Source: Falsiroseomonas sp046052145 (GTDB lineage Bacteria > Pseudomonadota > Alphaproteobacteria > Acetobacterales > Acetobacteraceae). From it: 64,000 bases of DNA. Shown piece by piece: positions 59,372 to 64,000 of the stretch (the stretch's first letter is position 1; the number at the start of each line of letters is the position of its first letter). The stretch spans positions 62,001-126,000 of the forward strand of contig JBJOMW010000001.1 in assembly GCA_046052145.1 (NCBI GenBank). Direction: 5' to 3'. The notes below the pieces were generated by a model. That model worked only from the letters and a program-made list of their open reading frames with translations. It searched no databases and was not told the DNA's origin. The position numbers and the translations under genes are program-made.

Positions 59372-59451
59372 TGTTCCCTGTGTCTCCCCAACTTCGGCTT
59401 CTCTTATGCGGCCGCGCGACGCGCGGCGGAAGCCGGGAGTGCGAGGAAGCA

Positions 59452-62220
59452 ATGCCGCAGCGCAGCATTGCCCGCTCATCCCGCCTTGGTCGCGCGCCGG
59501 CGCCGGTGCTAACTGCCACCGTGACCGACCGCATCCCGCCCGCCGAGGGGGCCACCCCCGCCATGGCCCAGTGGTTCGCCGCGAAGGCGGCGCACCCGGA
59601 CGCCATGCTGTTCTTCCGCATGGGCGATTTCTTCGAACTGTTCTTCGCCGACGCCGAAGACGCCGCCACCATCCTCGACATCGCCGTCTCCCACCGCGGG
59701 GAGCATCGCGGCCAGCCCGTGCCCATGGCCGGCGTCCCCGTCCATGCGCTGGAACCCTATCTGGCCCGGCTGATCCGGGCCGGCCGCCGGGTGGCCATCT
59801 GCGACCAGATGGAAACGCCGGAGGAAGCCAAGCGCCGCAAGGCGCCCACCATCCGCCGCGACGTCGTCCGCGTCGTGACGCCGGCCACCGTCATCGAGGA
59901 CGGGTTGCTGGAAGCCGGCCGCCCGGCCTGGCTGCTGGCCCTTGCCGAGACGGAAGACGAGTTCGGTGCCGCCTGGCTCGATATCTCGACCGGCGGCTTC
60001 CACACCACGATCCTGCCGCGCGCCGATCTCGGCGCGCTGCTCGCCCGACTGGAACCGGCCGAGGCCGTCGTCCCGCCGGAGCTCGCCGAGGACCCTGAGC
60101 TCACCCGCCGCCTGCCCGGCCGCATCGCCCCCCGCCTGATGCCCCGCGACCCCGGGCGGCTGGTGCGGGAGGCCTTCGGCGTCTCCACCCTCGACGGCTT
60201 CGGCCGCTTCGGGGAGGCCGAACTCGCCGCCGCCGCGCTCGCGCTCTCCTATGTGCAGGAAACCCAGGCCGGCGCCCTCCCGCGCCTCGACCCGCCGCGG
60301 TCGCAGACGGAAGCGGCGGGCGTGCTCGCATTGGATGCCGCCACGCGCCGGAGCCTCGAAATCCTGCGGGATCAGCGCGGGGGCACGGAGGCGACGCTGC
60401 TCGGCGCGGTGGACCGGACGCTGACCGCCGCCGGCGCGCGCGAATTGGCCGCGCGGCTCGCCGCCCCGCTGGCCGCGGCCGCGCCCATCGCCGCCCGGCA
60501 CCACGCGGTCGCCTTCCTGCTGGGCGATGAGGCGACGCGGACCGCACTCCGCACGGCGCTGAAGGGGGCGCCGGACATGGCGCGCGCCCTGGCGCGCCTC
60601 GCCCTCGATCGCTTCGCGCCGCGCGACCTCGGCGCGCTCCGGCTCGGGCTCGACTTGGCCGCGCGGGTGGCCGCGCTGCCGGGCGCGGCGTCGCTCCCCG
60701 TGCCCGAGCTGGTGGCAGACGCCGCCGCCGCGCTCCGGCTCGACCCGGCGCTGGCCGCGGAGCTTCGCCGCGCGCTGGCCGAGCGGCTGCCGGCGCGGCT
60801 CGAGGATGGCGGCGTCATCGCCGCCGCCTATGACGGGGAGCTCGACGCGCTGCGGCGGCTGCGCGACGGCGCGCGGGAGGCGATCGCCGCACTCCAGCTC
60901 GACCTCGCCCAGGCCTGGGGGGTGGCGAGCCTCAAGATCCGCCATCACCAGCAATTCGGCTTCCTGGCGGAACTCCCCGCCGCCCCGGCCGAGAAGCTGC
61001 TGCGCGACCCGCCGCAGGGCATCCCGCCCGACCAGGCCCCGATCCATCGCCAGACCATGGCGAACGCCGTGCGCTTCACCTGCAAGGCGCTGGCCGATCT
61101 CGACCGCAAGGTCGCCGAGGCCGGCGATCGCGCCGCCGCGCGGGAGCGGGATTGCGTGAAGCATCTGCGCCGGATGCTGCTCGATGCCGGCGCCCCGATC
61201 GCGGAGGCCGCGCGCGCCCTGGCCGAGCTTGATGTCCATGCCGCCGCCGCGGCACTCGCCGCCGAAGGCGGCTGGTGCCGGCCGGAGATGACCGAGCGCA
61301 CCGACTTCGCCATCACGGCCGGCCGCCATCCGGTGGTGGAAGCGGCGCTCCGCCGAGAGCGGGGGCCGGCCTTCGTCCCCAATGATTGCGACCTGTCGGC
61401 CGGGCGGCGGCTTTGCCTGCTGACCGGGCCGAACATGGCGGGCAAATCCACCTATCTGCGGCAGAATGCGCTGTTCGTGGTCCTCGCCCAGGCCGGGCTT
61501 TTCGTGCCGGCGGCGGCCGCGCGGATCGGGCTGGTGGACCGGCTGTTCAGCCGGGTCGGCGGCGGCGACGACATCGCCGGCGGGCGCTCCACCTTCATGG
61601 TGGAGATGGCGGAGACCGCGGCGATCCTGAACCAGGCCACGGCCCGGTCGCTTGTTGTGCTGGACGAGGTCGGGCGGGGAACGGCGACCTGGGATGGGCT
61701 GGCCATCGCCTGGGCGGTGCTGGAGGGGCTGCACGACCGCATCCGCTGCCGCGCCGTCTTCGCCACCCATTTCCACGAGCTGACGGCACTCGCCGGCCGG
61801 CTGCCGGAATTGCGCCTGGCCTGCATGCGCGTGCGGGAATGGCGGGGGGAGGTGGTGTTCCAGCACCTGGTCGGCGATGGCGCGGCCGAGCGCAGCTGGG
61901 GCGTGCATGTCGCGCGCCTCGCCGGCGTGCCGCGGCCCGTGCTGGCGCGTGCGACCCAGGTGCTGACGGCGCTCGAGACCAGGGCGCGGGCCGGCGGGCC
62001 GGATGCGCTGGCGGCCGAGCTACCGCTATTCGCCGACAGCCGGCCGGCACCGGCGCCGGCGCCCTCGCCGCTGCAGGCCGCGCTGGCGGAACTCGACATC
62101 GATTCTCTATCTCCGCGCGAAGCGCAGGCCGCGCTCTACCACCTGAAATCGTTAGCTAAAGATCCTGCCGCAACGCAGCACGACGAGGCTGTTGCCGAGC
62201 CTCACAAGTCGGTATCGTGA
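59452..62220 (+). CDS. mutS: DNA mismatch repair protein MutS
   Basis: MutS recognises mismatches and starts repair with MutL. The 922-residue protein has the N-terminal mismatch-binding domain with the FxE-type wedge (MLFFRMGDFFELFFADAEDA), connector and lever domains, and the ABC-type ATPase with Walker A LTGPNMAGKSTYLRQN (near residue 658), GGDDIAGGRSTFMVEM, VLDEVGRGTATWDGLAIAW and ATHFHELTALA. The start at 59452 is chosen for GAGGAAGC upstream; GTG 59521 would remove 23 residues that are not conserved. glnD follows after 7 bases. Confidence 0.95.
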   Translation: MPQRSIARSSRLGRAPAPVLTATVTDRIPPAEGATPAMAQWFAAKAAHPDAMLFFRMGDFFELFFADAEDAATILDIAVSHRGEHRGQPVPMAGVPVHALEPYLARLIRAGRRVAICDQMETPEEAKRRKAPTIRRDVVRVVTPATVIEDGLLEAGRPAWLLALAETEDEFGAAWLDISTGGFHTTILPRADLGALLARLEPAEAVVPPELAEDPELTRRLPGRIAPRLMPRDPGRLVREAFGVSTLDGFGRFGEAELAAAALALSYVQETQAGALPRLDPPRSQTEAAGVLALDAATRRSLEILRDQRGGTEATLLGAVDRTLTAAGARELAARLAAPLAAAAPIAARHHAVAFLLGDEATRTALRTALKGAPDMARALARLALDRFAPRDLGALRLGLDLAARVAALPGAASLPVPELVADAAAALRLDPALAAELRRALAERLPARLEDGGVIAAAYDGELDALRRLRDGAREAIAALQLDLAQAWGVASLKIRHHQQFGFLAELPAAPAEKLLRDPPQGIPPDQAPIHRQTMANAVRFTCKALADLDRKVAEAGDRAAARERDCVKHLRRMLLDAGAPIAEAARALAELDVHAAAAALAAEGGWCRPEMTERTDFAITAGRHPVVEAALRRERGPAFVPNDCDLSAGRRLCLLTGPNMAGKSTYLRQNALFVVLAQAGLFVPAAAARIGLVDRLFSRVGGGDDIAGGRSTFMVEMAETAAILNQATARSLVVLDEVGRGTATWDGLAIAWAVLEGLHDRIRCRAVFATHFHELTALAGRLPELRLACMRVREWRGEVVFQHLVGDGAAERSWGVHVARLAGVPRPVLARATQVLTALETRARAGGPDALAAELPLFADSRPAPAPAPSPLQAALAELDIDSLSPREAQAALYHLKSLAKDPAATQHDEAVAEPHKSVS

Positions 62221-62227
62221 CAGGCGT

Positions 62228-64000
62228 ATGAGGAAACCGCTTGCGCATGCGCCGGACGCGGCGGGCTCCCCGGCTGGGGAAACGCCCGAGGTCCTGCCCG
62301 ATCTGATTGCCGCGCTGCTCGAAGATGGGCAGCCGGTGGCACGCGACGTCGCGCTGGGGCAGCTGCGCCGCCAGCTCGGCCGGATCCAGGGCAAGGTGCA
62401 GCGCGCCTTCGAAGCGCATGAGCTCTCGGGCCTCGCGGCCGCGCGCTGGCTGGCGGCGCTGACCGATGGCGTGATCGGCGCCATCCACGCCTATACGCTG
62501 GCCATGGTCCCGCCCGGGGCGGAGACGACGAAGTCCGAACCCGCCTTCGCCCTGATCGCCACCGGCGGCTATGGCCGCGGCGTGCTGGCGCCGTATTCGG
62601 ACATCGACCTGCTGTTCCTGTCCGACGCGCCGCTCGGCCCGCAGGGGCGCCGCGGGGTGGAGTTCATGCTCTACCTGCTCTGGGACCTCGGGCTGAAGGT
62701 CGGGCATGCGACGCGCACCGTCGGCGAATGCATCGAAGATGCGAAGGGCGACGTCACCATCCAGACCGCGCTGATCGATGCGCGGTATCTCGCCGGCGAA
62801 CGCCCGGTGTTCGAGCGCTTCGACGCCGATTTCGCCGCCTTCCGCCAGCATAGCGGCCTCGCGGCCTTCCTGGCCGCGAAGCGCGCCGAACGCGCCGCGC
62901 GCCATGCCCGCTATGGCGACAGCCCCTTCCTGGTGGAGCCGCATGTCAAGGAAGGCCGCGGCGGCCTGCGCGACCTGCAGACGCTGTATTGGCTGGCGCG
63001 CCATGCCTTCGGCGTGCAGCGCATGCCGGAACTGGTCGGCAAGGACAGCCCCGGCGGCGGCCTGCTGACCCCGCAGGAAGCGCGCGCCATCCGCCGCGCC
63101 TGGAACTTCCTCTGGACCGTCCGCTTCCATCTTCACTACGTGACGGGCCGCGCGGAAGAACGCCTCACCTTCGACCTGCAGCCCGTGGTCGGCGCTCGCA
63201 TGGGCTATACGCGCCACGGCGTGCAGGACGGCGTCGAGCGCTTCATGAAGCACCTGTTCCTGACCGCGCGGGACGTGGTGCGCCTGACGCGGCTGCTGGA
63301 ACCTGCGATCGAACGCGCGGCGCTTGGCCCGCCCGCGGTGCTGCCGGCGGGCGATGCCGCGCTCGCCCAGGCCGGCATCGCGCTGGCCGATGGCAAGGTG
63401 CTGTTCGCCCCGGACCGCCTGGTGGAGCAGGACCCCGCCATCATGCTGCGCCTGGTGCGCGCCGCACGCGACCGGGGGCTTGAGGTGCATCCGCTGGCCT
63501 TCCGTGCGCTGGTGCGGAATGCGCGCTACGCCGTGCGGCTGCGCGGCGACATCGCGGCCAGCGCGATCTTCCTCGACATCCTGTGCGGCAAGGATGCCGC
63601 GCGCTGGCTGCGCACGCTGAATGAGGTGGGCTTCATCAGCCGCTTCATCCCCGACTGGGCGCGTATCGTCGGGCTGATGCAGTTCGACACCTATCACGTC
63701 TTCACCGTCGAGGAGCACACGATCGAGGCGCTCGGCGTGCTGACGCAGCTGGAGCGCGGCGACCTGAACGAGGTCGCGCCCGTCGCCTCCGAGCTGATCG
63801 CCCAGGTGCAGTCGCGGCGCGCGCTGTTCGTCGCGGTGCTGCTGCACGACATCGCCAAGGGCCGCGGCGGCGATCATTCGGAACTCGGCGCCGAGGTCGC
63901 GCTCGAAATCTGCCCGAAGCTCGGCCTGACGCCGGAGGAGACGGAGACCGTCTCCTGGCTGGTGCTGAACCACCTGCTGATCAGCCAGACCGCCTTCAAG
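62228..64000 (+). CDS. glnD: [protein-PII] uridylyltransferase, N-terminal part (runs off the window)
   Basis: GlnD senses glutamine and uridylylates or deuridylylates PII proteins. The first 591 codons are present. The nucleotidyltransferase site is TGGYGRGVLAPYSDIDLLFL (near residue 110), followed by the GlnD-specific PHVKEGRGGLRDLQTLYWLA, the HTIEALGVL segment, and the HD hydrolase domain beginning VLLHDIAKGRGGDHSE (near residue 538). The rest of HD and the two C-terminal ACT domains lie beyond position 64000. The mutS-glnD order is common in Rhodospirillales-type genomes. Confidence 0.94.
   Translation, partial: MRKPLAHAPDAAGSPAGETPEVLPDLIAALLEDGQPVARDVALGQLRRQLGRIQGKVQRAFEAHELSGLAAARWLAALTDGVIGAIHAYTLAMVPPGAETTKSEPAFALIATGGYGRGVLAPYSDIDLLFLSDAPLGPQGRRGVEFMLYLLWDLGLKVGHATRTVGECIEDAKGDVTIQTALIDARYLAGERPVFERFDADFAAFRQHSGLAAFLAAKRAERAARHARYGDSPFLVEPHVKEGRGGLRDLQTLYWLARHAFGVQRMPELVGKDSPGGGLLTPQEARAIRRAWNFLWTVRFHLHYVTGRAEERLTFDLQPVVGARMGYTRHGVQDGVERFMKHLFLTARDVVRLTRLLEPAIERAALGPPAVLPAGDAALAQAGIALADGKVLFAPDRLVEQDPAIMLRLVRAARDRGLEVHPLAFRALVRNARYAVRLRGDIAASAIFLDILCGKDAARWLRTLNEVGFISRFIPDWARIVGLMQFDTYHVFTVEEHTIEALGVLTQLERGDLNEVAPVASELIAQVQSRRALFVAVLLHDIAKGRGGDHSELGAEVALEICPKLGLTPEETETVSWLVLNHLLISQTAFK

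Noticed and set aside
59509..61908. 799-codon minus-strand frame opposite mutS
   Set aside because: mutS carries all its ATPase motifs on the plus strand. The antisense translation has no domain signature.
1..64000. CRISPR arrays, insertion sequences, rRNA and tRNA genes
   Set aside because: No regularly spaced repeats, transposase motifs or RNA gene signatures were seen on either strand.

Overview
The window is dense, GC-rich bacterial chromosome with overlapping start/stop codons. It most resembles an alphaproteobacterium of the Acetobacteraceae/Rhodospirillales type (Roseomonas-like). The grounds are a class I lysyl-tRNA synthetase, mutS next to glnD, a fused malic enzyme-phosphotransacetylase, a LexA-type box of the alphaproteobacterial form GTTC-N7-GTTC, and five Bug/TctC-type periplasmic binding proteins without membrane partners. 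The lineage is inferred from gene content only. No rRNA, tRNA, CRISPR array, insertion sequence or integrase was seen.

Region 1 (1-5066) is housekeeping: asd, class I lysyl-tRNA synthetase, and an MprF-like membrane protein whose catalytic domain looks internally deleted. Region 2 (5080-18707) is a compact short-tailed-phage (podovirus-like) cluster. It holds an S24 LexA/CI-like regulator, two unknown genes behind a promoter that carries a LexA-type box, then portal, scaffold, major capsid, two tail-tube proteins, an internal virion-like protein, a tail spike, large terminase, a small winged-helix protein, a membrane/coiled-coil protein and a SleB-type cell wall hydrolase. It lacks integrase, replication genes, RNA polymerase and visible attachment sites, while every recognisable particle gene is intact. 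This suggests a domesticated particle, possibly gene-transfer-agent-like, and is the most interesting feature here.

Region 3 (18719-28394) is mixed core metabolism and transport: DUF952, a DMT exporter, pyrD, a HAD-IIA protein, a Bcr/CflA-type exporter, a TVP38-like membrane protein, heme A synthase, tldD, a class V aminotransferase and a GNAT acetyltransferase. Region 4 (28396-35605) is a LysR-headed operon with galB (4-oxalomesaconate hydratase) and ligI (2-pyrone-4,6-dicarboxylate lactonase) plus two binding proteins. It is a lower-pathway module for pyrone dicarboxylate or gallate-type intermediates, without a ring-cleavage enzyme.

Region 5 (35626-45453) holds iolE-iolD, divergent from iolG-SDR-inositol monophosphatase, followed by an AfuABC-type ABC transporter. 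The set reads as a possible route for import, dephosphorylation and oxidation of phosphorylated inositol or sugar. Region 6 (45454-49974, minus strand) is a tightly coupled operon of binding protein, [2Fe-2S] subunit, molybdopterin hydroxylase subunit and a dihydroxyphthalate decarboxylase-like protein, probably for a (hetero)aromatic acid. Region 7 (50039-56991) has xth, an FAH-family hydrolase, a PuuD-type amidotransferase, binding proteins, a structured non-coding segment, and an FCD regulator divergent from mannonate dehydratase. Region 8 (57062-64000) is maeB, mutS and the first 591 codons of glnD, which runs off the window.
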